DNA from: Eubacterium sp.
Lineage (GTDB): Bacteria; Bacillota; Clostridia; Lachnospirales; Lachnospiraceae
Assembly: GCA_022769325.1 (NCBI GenBank)
Contig: JALEKC010000133.1
Coordinates: 1 to 48,010 of the forward strand
Direction: 5' to 3'
DNA length: 48,010 nt
Below are positions 34,192 to 42,109 of this stretch, piece after piece (the stretch's first letter is position 1; each line of letters starts with the position of its first letter). Position numbers and translations under genes: made by a program. The notes beneath the pieces are model-generated. The model did not search any database, was not told where the DNA came from, and saw only the letters and a list, made by a program, of their open reading frames with translations.

Positions 34192-34216
34192 ATACAGATA
34201 GAGAGGTTTTGATAAT

Positions 34217-34732
34217 ATGAGTTTTAAATCACTTGTTAATTTTTTTAAATTGGATGGAATGGAAGAGGATGACGAATTTGAGAGCTATGTAGATGAGTTT
34301 GAGGAGGAAGAACCACAGCGTACAGCGCCTGTTCGAAATCATAGTACATCAAGAGAAATTCAGGATGATATGAATGGAAAATCCAAAATAGGAGGATTTC
34401 GTGGTTCTAAACCGAAAGTTGTTCCTTTGAACCGTGCTATTTCCGAAGTGAAAATCATTTTCCCATCTTCCTTTGAAGATTCCCAGGAAATATGTAATAC
34501 TTTGTTGGAATCCAAACCGGTTGTTGTAAACTTGGAAGGATTTGATGCCGATGACGCACAGCGTATTATGGATTTTATTTCCGGTTGTATTTATGCCATC
34601 AATGGTAAATATCACCAGATTTCAAAATATGTATTTATTTTTACCCCGGAACAGGTTGATATTAGTGGCGACACATTAAATCATGTTAAGGAAGAATCAC
34701 AAGCGATGCCTACCATTAATCGCGAATTTTAA
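34217..34732 (+). CDS. sepF: cell division protein SepF
   Basis: SepF anchors FtsZ to the membrane and shapes the septum in Gram-positive bacteria. The N-terminus, MSFKSLVNFFKL, can form the membrane-targeting helix. An acidic linker follows, and the folded domain runs from about residue 72 (AISEVKIIFPSSFEDSQEICNTL, KPVVVNLEGFDADDAQRIMDFISG, YVFIFTPEQVDI). Length 171 fits. It lies 26 bases after yggS. Confidence 0.95.
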   Translation: MSFKSLVNFFKLDGMEEDDEFESYVDEFEEEEPQRTAPVRNHSTSREIQDDMNGKSKIGGFRGSKPKVVPLNRAISEVKIIFPSSFEDSQEICNTLLESKPVVVNLEGFDADDAQRIMDFISGCIYAINGKYHQISKYVFIFTPEQVDISGDTLNHVKEESQAMPTINREF

Positions 34733-34760
34733 TGCTGCATAACGATTGGAGGAAATACGG

Positions 34761-35942
34761 ATGTTATCATTAATTGAGTTACAAAACAAAAAAGTAGAAG
34801 CAAAGCGTAAAAAATATGAAAAAGATGAGATGGATGCTTATCTGGAACTTATTTTTGATAATTATAAGCAAATGACAGAAGAGAATGCCAAATTGACGGA
34901 ACAGCTTCGAAACCAGGAAAGAAAAATGCAGGAAGAGCGTGAGGATTTGAATAGTAAAATCAAAACCTTAAGCGATGGCGTTCAATATTATCGTTCTATC
35001 GAAACAACATTGCAAAAAGCTCTGGTTCTTGCAGAAAAAACATCAAAAGAGACCAAGGATGCGGCAATTGTTAAGGCACAATCCATAGAAAAAGCAGCAC
35101 ATCTTCATGCAGATAAAATTATTAATAATGCAGAAGAGGAATATCAAAAAATCCGTGAGAAGACAATGCAATTAATTCAGCAGTTTAATCAATATAAGAT
35201 GCAGTTAAAAAAGGCTGCCAGTGCAGAATTGCAATTGATTGACGGCCCGGAGTTTGATGTTCAGAAACCGGAAGACTTAGATGTGAAAATGGATATGGAA
35301 ATTTCGCAAGAAAATGTGGAAGATACTCTTGCAGGTGAGATGACGGCTTCCGGAGAAAATCTCAAAGAACAACCAAAGGAACCGGAAAATGAAATGGATG
35401 AAGCAGAACGTACGGCAGAAATATTAAGTGCAGATACCATTGACTTGAGTGATACTTTGGAAACATTAAAAAAGGATGAAAAAACGGAAGATGAGAAGCC
35501 AGAGGATGAGAAACCGAAGGCAAAGGAAGAAGAAATAAACGAACAAACAAAAGAGCAGGAAGAATCTGCTCAAGTTGAACAAGAAGAGGAAGATATATCT
35601 TCAGAAATGACACCCAGTGAATCGGAAACCTTAGAGGAAGATTCCAAGGAGGAAGAAATAGAATCTAAGGAAGAAGAGGTCAAGGAGCAGGAAACACATA
35701 GTGAGAGTGTAAAAGAAGCTACGGTTACGCCTATAAAGCCAGTGGATGTTACCTTTACTTCTTTAAATAAAGAACTGGAGCAGGAAAAAACTGAGAAAAA
35801 AGAGCAAGTAATGGAACCCAGCACTTCCGGAAAAGAAGATTTAGTTCCAACGTTGGATTCTTTGTTGCAGGATTTAAATATGAACAATAAAGAAAAAAAG
35901 ACAGATGATCCTTTTGAATTTTTAGGTTCTGTGGATTTTTAA
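34761..35942 (+). CDS. DivIVA domain protein with long acidic C-terminal tail
   Basis: DivIVA proteins sense negative membrane curvature and recruit division or polar proteins. The N-terminal coiled coil, residues 1-160, includes KRKKYEKDEMDAYLELIFDNYKQM and long heptad stretches. The tail from about residue 165 on is dominated by Glu, Asp, Lys and Ser with short repeats such as DEKPEDEKPK. Length 393 is more than twice that of B. subtilis DivIVA. The start at 34761 has GGAGG before it; the track begins earlier. The N-terminal lipid-binding motif is not the classic one, so it could be a GpsB- or DivIVA-like relative. Confidence 0.82.
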   Translation: MLSLIELQNKKVEAKRKKYEKDEMDAYLELIFDNYKQMTEENAKLTEQLRNQERKMQEEREDLNSKIKTLSDGVQYYRSIETTLQKALVLAEKTSKETKDAAIVKAQSIEKAAHLHADKIINNAEEEYQKIREKTMQLIQQFNQYKMQLKKAASAELQLIDGPEFDVQKPEDLDVKMDMEISQENVEDTLAGEMTASGENLKEQPKEPENEMDEAERTAEILSADTIDLSDTLETLKKDEKTEDEKPEDEKPKAKEEEINEQTKEQEESAQVEQEEEDISSEMTPSESETLEEDSKEEEIESKEEEVKEQETHSESVKEATVTPIKPVDVTFTSLNKELEQEKTEKKEQVMEPSTSGKEDLVPTLDSLLQDLNMNNKEKKTDDPFEFLGSVDF

Positions 35943-35999
35943 AACGTTGTTTTTCTGACAGTTTAATTTGATTTAGAATGGGAAAGGAAAAGAAAGAGA

Positions 36000-36503
36000 A
36001 TGTTTTCATCAAAGAAAAAGACAAATTTGATCCTATTTTTTCTTTTTGTTTTTCTTATCTTTATAGACCAACTTACAAAAAAATTAGCAACAGATTATTT
36101 AATTGGGAATGATATTACAATCATTCCCAATGTTTTGCAATTGCATTATCTGGAAAATCGTGGTGCTGCATGGGGAATTTTCCAAAATAGCACATGGATG
36201 CTTGGCATTTTTTCTCTTTTTATCCTAGGAATTCTTATTTTTGCCTACATTAAAATTCCCGATGAAAAGAAATTTTTGTTTTTGCGATTTGTATTTTGTC
36301 TATTAGCAGCGGGGGCATTTGGAAATTGTATCGATCGATTTTGGCATCATTTTGTTGTTGATTTCATCTATGTATCAGCTATTAATTTTCCAGTATTTAA
36401 TGTAGCAGATTGCTATGTAACCATTGCATCAATTCTGCTTGTTTATGGTTTGATTTTTCGGTATAAAGATGATTTTGAGAAAGAAGAAGAAAAGGAATTC
36501 TAG
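36000..36503 (+). CDS. lspA: lipoprotein signal peptidase II
   Basis: LspA removes signal peptides from diacylated prolipoproteins within the membrane. Four membrane helices are visible. Motifs include DQLTKKLA, NRGAAWG, and the two catalytic aspartates in GNCIDRF and FNVADCYVTI. Length 167 is slightly longer than usual, with a charged C-terminus. AAGGAAAAGAAAGAG precedes the ATG. rluD follows three bases later, a pair conserved across Firmicutes. Confidence 0.95.
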   Translation: MFSSKKKTNLILFFLFVFLIFIDQLTKKLATDYLIGNDITIIPNVLQLHYLENRGAAWGIFQNSTWMLGIFSLFILGILIFAYIKIPDEKKFLFLRFVFCLLAAGAFGNCIDRFWHHFVVDFIYVSAINFPVFNVADCYVTIASILLVYGLIFRYKDDFEKEEEKEF

Positions 36504-36505
36504 AT

Positions 36506-37438
36506 ATGAAACGAAAATATCAATATGAGGTGGAGCAGGAGGCAGAAAATATGCGTTTGGATCAGTATATTACCAAGCATTGTATGGATCTGTCTCGTTC
36601 TTATATTCAAAAATTGATTCAAGAGGAAAGGGTTACCATCAATGAACATATACAGGTTAAAAGCAAAACACCGGTTCAAACAGGAGATAAAATTGAGGTT
36701 TCTTTGCCGACTCCGAAAGAATTAAATATTCAACCACAAAATATTCCTCTTGATATTTTATATGAAGATGATGATTTGTTAATTGTCAATAAACCCAAAG
36801 GCATGGTTGTGCATCCGGCACCGGGGCATTATGAAGATACACTTGTCAATGCAATCTTGTATCATTGTAAAGACAATTTGTCAGGAATTAATGGAGTGCT
36901 TCGTCCGGGAATTGTTCATCGAATTGATAAAGATACCACGGGCGCTTTGATTGTATGTAAAAATGATAAATCCCATCAGAAAATAGCTGACCAGTTGCGA
37001 GCTCATACCATTACCAGAAGTTATCGAGCAATTGTATATAATAATTTTTCTGAAGAGGAAGGAACAATTAATCAACCTATTGGAAGACATCCAACAAATC
37101 GTAAAAGAAGAATGGTTACAGAGAAAAATAGTAAAGAAGCAATTACACATTATAAGGTTTTAGATCATTTGAATCATAAATTCAATTATATTGAATGTCA
37201 CCTGGAAACAGGAAGAACACATCAAATACGTGTTCATATGTCATATATAGGGCATCCGCTTTTGGGAGATGAAGTATATGGTCCGGCAAATTCTAAATAT
37301 AAAAATTTGCAAGGACAAACATTACATGCGGCAACCATAGGATTTGTTCATCCTACAACTGAAGAATACATGGAATTTGCAGCACCGATTCCGGATTATT
37401 TTGAAAAATTACTAAAAACATTAGGCCAAAATTGTTGA
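36506..37438 (+). CDS. RluA-family pseudouridine synthase (RluD-like)
   Basis: This enzyme isomerises uridine to pseudouridine in rRNA or tRNA. The N-terminal S4 RNA-binding domain covers about residues 15-75. The catalytic motif HRIDKDTTG carries the essential Asp near residue 139, and ETGRTHQIRVHM is the other signature. Length 310 matches RluD rather than the shorter RluA or RluC forms, and position after lspA matches B. subtilis YlyB. The exact RNA site cannot be read from sequence. Confidence 0.92.
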   Translation: MKRKYQYEVEQEAENMRLDQYITKHCMDLSRSYIQKLIQEERVTINEHIQVKSKTPVQTGDKIEVSLPTPKELNIQPQNIPLDILYEDDDLLIVNKPKGMVVHPAPGHYEDTLVNAILYHCKDNLSGINGVLRPGIVHRIDKDTTGALIVCKNDKSHQKIADQLRAHTITRSYRAIVYNNFSEEEGTINQPIGRHPTNRKRRMVTEKNSKEAITHYKVLDHLNHKFNYIECHLETGRTHQIRVHMSYIGHPLLGDEVYGPANSKYKNLQGQTLHAATIGFVHPTTEEYMEFAAPIPDYFEKLLKTLGQNC

Positions 37439-37447
37439 AAAATCCCC

Positions 37448-37476
37448 TTGACGTTGAGGTTCTATTGTAGTAGAAT
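37448..37476 (+). promoter_or_regulatory. promoter of the BlaI-like gene with dyads
   Basis: TTGACG, 17 bases and TAGAAT form a near-consensus promoter about 90 bases before the ATG. TTCTA-N6-TAGAA (37460-37475) overlaps the -10, and CATTCT-N8-AGAATG (37508-37527) lies downstream in the leader. The two dyads share the ATTCT/AGAAT core and are candidate operators for the gene product. Confidence 0.7.
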
Positions 37477-37566
37477 GAAGTTACTTTCTATTTTTTGTTA
37501 TTTAAACCATTCTACACCTAGAGAATGATTGCTATATATTTGGCTTAGGAGGAGGCATGATAAAAA

Positions 37567-37950
37567 ATGAGTCAGCAAAAAAATAATAAGGAAATACGTT
37601 TGCACGAAGGGGAATTAAATGTTATGGAGTTGCTCTGGAGTAATAAAGTCTTGGCAGCAAAAGATATTTCAAAAATTATCAAAGAATATATTGGATGGGA
37701 AAAAAATACTACATATACATATATCAAACGTTTAATTGATAAGGGAGCCATTACCCGTGAAGATCCCGGATTTTTATGTCGGCCGGCAATTTCAAAAAAA
37801 GATGTTCAGGAAATTGAGACCTCTGTATTGATTAAGAACTTGTTTAATAATTCATTTGCAAATTTTATTCAAGACTATATTGGAAATAAAAAATTATCTA
37901 CAGAAGAGTTGTTTGAATTACAGAAGATTATTCAGGATAACCAAGATTGA
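37567..37950 (+). CDS. BlaI/MecI/CopY-family winged-helix repressor
   Basis: The 127-residue protein has the family DNA-binding half: LHEGELNVMELLWSNKVLAAKDISKII and GWEKNTTYTYIKRLIDKGAITRED, followed by a helical dimer domain. Relatives repress beta-lactamase, PBP2a or copper export genes, with a BlaR1/MecR1 peptidase cleaving them. No M56 peptidase or beta-lactamase gene is in the window, so it is an orphan here and its inducer is unknown. TTAGGAGGAGG lies upstream. It probably represses itself. It has its own promoter and a terminator hairpin, so it is likely monocistronic. Confidence 0.88.
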   Translation: MSQQKNNKEIRLHEGELNVMELLWSNKVLAAKDISKIIKEYIGWEKNTTYTYIKRLIDKGAITREDPGFLCRPAISKKDVQEIETSVLIKNLFNNSFANFIQDYIGNKKLSTEELFELQKIIQDNQD

Positions 37951-37987
37951 TAAAAGCATATCTTAGCAGATATGCTTTTATGTTTCT
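37951..37987 (+). terminator. terminator after BlaI-like gene
   Basis: TAAAAGCATATCT and AGATATGCTTTTA form a 13-bp stem with a TAGC loop right after the stop codon, followed by TGTTTCT. The U-tract is interrupted but the A/T-rich stem base helps. Confidence 0.7.
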
Positions 37988-38029
37988 CCCTAAACTCTAT
38001 TGGACAAACTCCAGTTTTTCAAAAAAAGG

Positions 38030-38058
38030 TATACAAAATCAAAGAAGTATGATATAAT
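38030..38058 (+). promoter_or_regulatory. promoter of the Xer-type recombinase gene
   Basis: TATACA, 17 bases and TATAAT with an upstream TGA (extended -10) lie 36 bases before the chosen ATG. The -35 hexamer is the same TATACA seen before radC. Confidence 0.65.
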
Positions 38059-38094
38059 GATACATAAGCAAGGATAAAGGAGGTTGATTTGGCT

Positions 38095-39156
38095 ATGGCT
38101 TCAAAGAATCGAGTTACTTATCATGAGGAAAATGTTCATTCTAACACATTGAAATTACGGCAGGTTTTAGATACGATGCCGCGATTTAGCAAAGATTATT
38201 TTCGTGCCATCGAACCAAATACATCGGCAAAGACAAGAATATCTTATGTATATGATATTCGTTTGTTTTTCCGTTTTTTGATTCAAACAAATCCTTATTT
38301 TCAAAACAAAACGATTAAAGATATCCAATTACAGGATTTAGAGAAATTACAGGCTGTTGATATTGAGGAATATTTAGAATATTTGAAGCTTTATGAGGAT
38401 GAGGATGGAAAAACGCATACCAATAAGGAACAAGGTCTGCATCGAAAACTTGCCGCTTTAAGAAGCTTTTATGCTTATTATTATAAACGGGAATTGATAT
38501 CCAGCAATCCAACATTAATTGTTGATATGCCTAAATTACATAAAAAGGAAATTATTCGACTGGAATATGATGAAGTTGCCGAGTTGCTGGATTATGTGGA
38601 ACATGGTGGCGAAAAGTTATCCGGCATGAAAAAGGTATATTTTGAAAAGAATAAAGTACGAAATCTGGCATTGATTACTCTTCTACTTGGAACAGGTATT
38701 CGTGTTTCCGAATGTGTAGGTTTGGATCTAGAGGATGTGGATTTTAAAAATAATCGTATCCGTATTATTCGCAAAGGCGGAAAGGAAGATTTTGTCTATT
38801 TTGGTACCGAAGTTGCTGATGCTTTGAGTCAATATATCGAACAAAGAAATGCTATCGTTGCCAAAGAAGGTCATGAGCATGCTCTTTTTCTTTCTACTCA
38901 AAAGCGTCGTATTTGTGTACAATCAGTAGAAAATCTAGTGACGGACTATGCCAGCCAGGTTACTTCTATAAAACATATTACCCCACATAAGCTTAGGAGT
39001 ACTTACGGTACGTCATTATATCGCGAAACAAGTGATATTTACCTGGTTGCAGAGGTTCTGGGGCATAATGATGTGAATACAACCAGAAAGCATTATGCAG
39101 CACTGGGTGAAGATCGGAAACGTATGGCGGCAAAGGCAGTGACATTACGGAAATAA
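38095..39156 (+). CDS. Xer-type tyrosine recombinase
   Basis: The protein has a SAM-like N-terminal core-binding domain and a C-terminal catalytic domain. Catalytic residues are visible: Arg in GTGIRVSE, Lys in IRKGGKED, His and Arg in HITPHKLRSTYG, His in LGHNDVNTT and Tyr in KHYAALG. Length 353 is longer than the usual 295-305 of XerC and XerD, mainly at the N-terminus and the linker. No attachment sites, excisionase or phage genes are near, so chromosome-dimer resolution is likelier than a mobile integrase. AAAGGAGG fits the ATG at 38095 better than the TTG at 38089. It converges with the amidase gene. Confidence 0.87.
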   Translation: MASKNRVTYHEENVHSNTLKLRQVLDTMPRFSKDYFRAIEPNTSAKTRISYVYDIRLFFRFLIQTNPYFQNKTIKDIQLQDLEKLQAVDIEEYLEYLKLYEDEDGKTHTNKEQGLHRKLAALRSFYAYYYKRELISSNPTLIVDMPKLHKKEIIRLEYDEVAELLDYVEHGGEKLSGMKKVYFEKNKVRNLALITLLLGTGIRVSECVGLDLEDVDFKNNRIRIIRKGGKEDFVYFGTEVADALSQYIEQRNAIVAKEGHEHALFLSTQKRRICVQSVENLVTDYASQVTSIKHITPHKLRSTYGTSLYRETSDIYLVAEVLGHNDVNTTRKHYAALGEDRKRMAAKAVTLRK

Positions 39157-39184
39157 GGATATTGAAAAATTGATTAAAGAAAAG

Positions 39185-39226
39185 AGAAGGGAAGTATCGT
39201 CAAAAGATACTTCCCTTCTGTCTTTT
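39185..39226. terminator. bidirectional terminator between recombinase and amidase genes
   Basis: AGAAGGGAAGTATC and GATACTTCCCTTCT form a perfect 14-bp stem with a seven-base loop. TCTTTT follows on the + strand and CTTTTCTTT on the minus strand. Confidence 0.85.
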
Positions 39227-39245
39227 ATGATTATGTTAATACGTT

Positions 39246-41432
39246 CTATCGTCCGGTTGGATAAGTTGCAAAAATTTCATTGATAGTATCATAGATAACC
39301 TTTGCTGAATTTGCTTGGAAAGCAGAATTGGTTAAACTATAATAATCTTTGCTTCCGGACAAAAATCCAAGTTCAATTAAGACGGCAGGAACCGTATTAT
39401 GTTTGGTAACATAATAACCGGCAGTTTTTACACCACGATTCGAAGTTCCCAATCGAGTAACAAGGTTATTTTTAAATAGTGTTGCAATTGCCTTGCTGGT
39501 TACTCCGGAAAAACTGCTTGAATTATTGTTGGTTGAATAATATACCTCCGTCCCGTTTGCACTTGAACTGGAAGCTGAATTCATGTGAAGACTCACAAAA
39601 ATGTCAGCACCCACAGTACTAGCAAAAGAAGCTCGTTTAGCTAATGTAATAAATACATCAGAAGTTCTGGTCCAATAAACTTTTGTATCTGGTGCATTTG
39701 ATGAAAAATAGTTTTTCATCAAGGTATATATTATTTTGTGATTCAAGTCTTTTTCCTTTGTTCCCTTGTTGGTTGCCCCAGAATCATATCCACCGTGGCC
39801 GGCATCCAAAACAACAATATTCTTGTAAATACTTCTGGGATCCCCCACAGAAACAACAAAAGAATCTGATTTTTCATAAATCTTATATCCTTGTAGTTTG
39901 GATGTAGTAACGGATATCACCGTATTACCATTGGATAATTCCGTATTTACACTTGTTATTACATTACTATTTATGGCAATTGGGTTTTGATTATAAAAAT
40001 CAATATGATTGCCAGGAATAATTATTTTAAACATTTTACTTTGATATAAATCTTCGTTCTTTATTGAATTAATGGTAGTACCTGTTGGTTTGCTGAATTT
40101 TAATGCATAATTTCCAACATATTCTCCCATTATGTTAATGGTAAGAATTCCATCTAATGAAGAATAAGCAAAATCAGACTCTCCAAAGCAGGCAATATTT
40201 ATGGTTATGGAGTCATTCCCATCTTCTATCACCTCAAATTTTTCAATGGAAGAAACAAATTTAGTAAAAGAAAATTGCTCCAGCAGATACTTTGAGGTTT
40301 TTGGAATGGAGATAGAAATTACTTTTCCATTTCGGGAAACAGTTACCTGATCCATAATTTCTGTTTTGGTTCCTTTAATTTCAAATGAAATGCAATCAAT
40401 GGATGGATTATAAGTTGCTTTTGCATTTGTAATATAATTGATATTGGAGTCGGTGGCTTTCTTGGAATCTCCAACCCAATCAAAATATACCAAATCATGG
40501 GCAGAAATCAATATTTTTTTCTTATCCCATTTATAAGAATAACCCAGCGCAGTTAAAACTTTCTTTGCAGGAATACATAAAATGTCTTTTTTTGTATCTT
40601 TGCGGGTGACAATATACATCGGTGTATTATTATTGGAAGATATATTGTTTATGTTAATGGAGGGTTCATTTAACACAAGTTTTACTTTCTTATTGGTTGC
40701 TGTATTTTCTACTTCTAAGGTTTGAGTATCCTCATAATATTTGTAATTTAAGCCCATGATTTTGTTCAATACTTCTTCAGCAGGGACATACATGGCACCG
40801 GATAATTTGAAAATTGGCATGGAAGCAAGCTTGTTATTTTTATCATTATAAGTAAAATAATTTCCAAACTGAGTAGTCTTTGCATCTTTGCCCTGATAAG
40901 AATACATAAATTGCTTCGTGATTGTTATGGTAGATTTGGAAGCTTTATATTGAAATCCAAGATGCTGACATAAAAATTTTGCAGGAACTAAAATAGCGGA
41001 AGTTTTTTTCTTTACATACCGGATACTAACAGGTGCTGTATGTAATCGATATTTTTTACCATTGACATACGCATTTTTACTTCCGACTGTGAGGGTCACT
41101 TTAACTCCGTTTCTTGAAAATGTTAATCGCTTTTTAGAAGATTGATAGGTAGTCTTAACTTTTAGTCCTTTTTGAAATACATCTTTATAAGGCACCATTC
41201 TTGTACCATTTATAGTGAGCCCTTTACGAGTACTCTTAGTAATGGTCTTATTCTGATATTTTACAATGGACTGTGTTTTTTTATAATAACTGGTTTTTCC
41301 ATTTAATTTTACTTTCAGTGTGGCTGCATCACTAGATGAAGCAGGAATTAGGATAAGTCCTAACAATAAAAAGGAAAAAAATAGAAATGGAAGGATTCTT
41401 TTGCATTTTTTTGTCATATTGGTTCTTTTCAT
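39246..41432 (-). CDS. secreted N-acetylmuramoyl-L-alanine amidase (Amidase_3) with copper amine oxidase-like N-terminal domains
   Basis: This exported wall hydrolase cuts the bond between muramic acid and the stem peptide. A signal peptide with a long hydrophobic core (LPFLFFSFLLLGLILIPASSSDAA) is followed by copper amine oxidase N-like modules with VNGKKYRL- and MVPYKDVF-type stretches. Next is an AMIN-like beta region, then the Amidase_3 catalytic domain over the last 190 residues. Zinc and catalytic residues are in VLDAGHGGYDSGA, EKDLNHK, VSLHMNS and VLIELGFLS. The start at 41432 follows AAAGGGG; the track adds 20 residues upstream. Length is 728. It is a single gene ended by the hairpin shared with the recombinase. 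Confidence 0.9.
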   Translation of the reverse strand: MKRTNMTKKCKRILPFLFFSFLLLGLILIPASSSDAATLKVKLNGKTSYYKKTQSIVKYQNKTITKSTRKGLTINGTRMVPYKDVFQKGLKVKTTYQSSKKRLTFSRNGVKVTLTVGSKNAYVNGKKYRLHTAPVSIRYVKKKTSAILVPAKFLCQHLGFQYKASKSTITITKQFMYSYQGKDAKTTQFGNYFTYNDKNNKLASMPIFKLSGAMYVPAEEVLNKIMGLNYKYYEDTQTLEVENTATNKKVKLVLNEPSININNISSNNNTPMYIVTRKDTKKDILCIPAKKVLTALGYSYKWDKKKILISAHDLVYFDWVGDSKKATDSNINYITNAKATYNPSIDCISFEIKGTKTEIMDQVTVSRNGKVISISIPKTSKYLLEQFSFTKFVSSIEKFEVIEDGNDSITINIACFGESDFAYSSLDGILTINIMGEYVGNYALKFSKPTGTTINSIKNEDLYQSKMFKIIIPGNHIDFYNQNPIAINSNVITSVNTELSNGNTVISVTTSKLQGYKIYEKSDSFVVSVGDPRSIYKNIVVLDAGHGGYDSGATNKGTKEKDLNHKIIYTLMKNYFSSNAPDTKVYWTRTSDVFITLAKRASFASTVGADIFVSLHMNSASSSSANGTEVYYSTNNNSSSFSGVTSKAIATLFKNNLVTRLGTSNRGVKTAGYYVTKHNTVPAVLIELGFLSGSKDYYSLTNSAFQANSAKVIYDTINEIFATYPTGR

Positions 41433-41576
41433 GTAAATTCGCCCCTTTAAATATATTGTACTTTTTATGTGATAATTGTAACAGTCTTTCATGACACAAT
41501 TATGGCATGGGAAAAATCCAATGCTTTATAGGCTCAAAAAGAATGAAAGGGACAGTAATCCAATAATAAATGAAAA

Positions 41577-41900
41577 CTAAAAGGCAGAACTATCTTCATA
41601 AATTGGTATAATGAGATAATTTCCCGCATAAATTGTATCTGCTCCAGAAATATGATTGATGCTTTTGATTTCATCTACATAGGCATATAATTCTTCTTCA
41701 GAAGCACTGGCTCGATGTGCTTTTGCAATGGACCAAACAGAATCTCCCTCATAAACCAAAACGGATTCATAACGCGAAATGGCAGAAGGATCATCTTTGA
41801 CAGTCTTTGCATTTATATTCTGGAATAGGATAAAGCATGCAAATAAAATGACTGTGATTAAAAGGGAAAGTACAATTTGAAAACGAATTTTTTTAGTCAT
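41577..41900 (-). CDS. YneA-like membrane LysM protein, probable SOS division inhibitor
   Basis: The 107-residue protein has a short basic N-terminus, one membrane helix at about residues 8-28 and a C-terminal LysM domain (LVYEGDSVWSIAKAH to AGNYLIIPIYED). This size and layout match B. subtilis YneA, which delays division during the SOS response. Two LexA-like boxes flank its promoter, which strongly supports that role. Unlike in Bacillus, it is not next to lexA. The function is inferred from architecture and operator sites; a general LysM wall protein is the alternative. TACAAGGAGTG lies before the ATG. Confidence 0.8.
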   Translation of the reverse strand: MTKKIRFQIVLSLLITVILFACFILFQNINAKTVKDDPSAISRYESVLVYEGDSVWSIAKAHRASASEEELYAYVDEIKSINHISGADTIYAGNYLIIPIYEDSSAF

Positions 41901-41937
41901 GGCAAATCACTCCTTGTATCAATTATGACAATATAAT

Positions 41938-41976
41938 CGAACAAACAATCCGAACAAACAATCCGAACATCTGTTT
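41938..41976. repeat. three direct LexA half-sites with 13-base period
   Basis: CGAAC occurs at 41938, 41951 and 41964. The first two belong to identical CGAACAAACAATC units; the third begins the full LexA-like box. All lie in the leader of the YneA-like gene. Confidence 0.7.
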
Positions 41977-41977
41977 A
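41964..41977. promoter_or_regulatory. LexA-like box at predicted start of the YneA-like gene
   Basis: CGAACATCTGTTTA is an imperfect LexA dyad located seven to twenty bases after the -10, so it covers the predicted transcription start. Confidence 0.65.
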
Positions 41978-41982
41978 CATGT

Positions 41983-42011
41983 ATCATACTATACGAACAA
42001 GCGTTTGTCAA
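41983..42011 (-). promoter_or_regulatory. promoter of the YneA-like gene
   Basis: On the minus strand TTGACA, 17 bases and TATGAT give a near-consensus promoter, about 80 bases before the ATG. Strong promoters held by a repressor are typical of SOS genes. Confidence 0.8.
41994..42007. promoter_or_regulatory. LexA-like box in spacer and -35 of the YneA-like gene
   Basis: CGAACAAGCGTTTG matches the CGAAC-N4-GTTYG LexA consensus at all but one position. It fills most of the promoter spacer and touches the -35. Confidence 0.8.
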
Positions 42012-42033
42012 TCCTTTTTTTATTATTTGAATA

Positions 42034-42086
42034 TAAAAAAAGAACGGACACCAGCGAAAACCCTTCCACTGGTGTAACACGTTCTT
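42034..42086 (-). terminator. terminator after rpoZ
   Basis: Read on the minus strand, AAGAACG and ACACCAG pair with CTGGTGT and CGTTCTT around a loop of about 14 bases, followed by a run of seven T. Two short mismatches lie in the stem. Confidence 0.85.
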
Positions 42087-42109
42087 AATCATGTATGATT
42101 TGTGTAGTA

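Noticed and set aside
38095-39156. Tyrosine recombinase as sign of a mobile element
   Set aside because: No attachment-site repeats, excisionase, tRNA target or phage-like genes lie nearby, and flanking genes are housekeeping.
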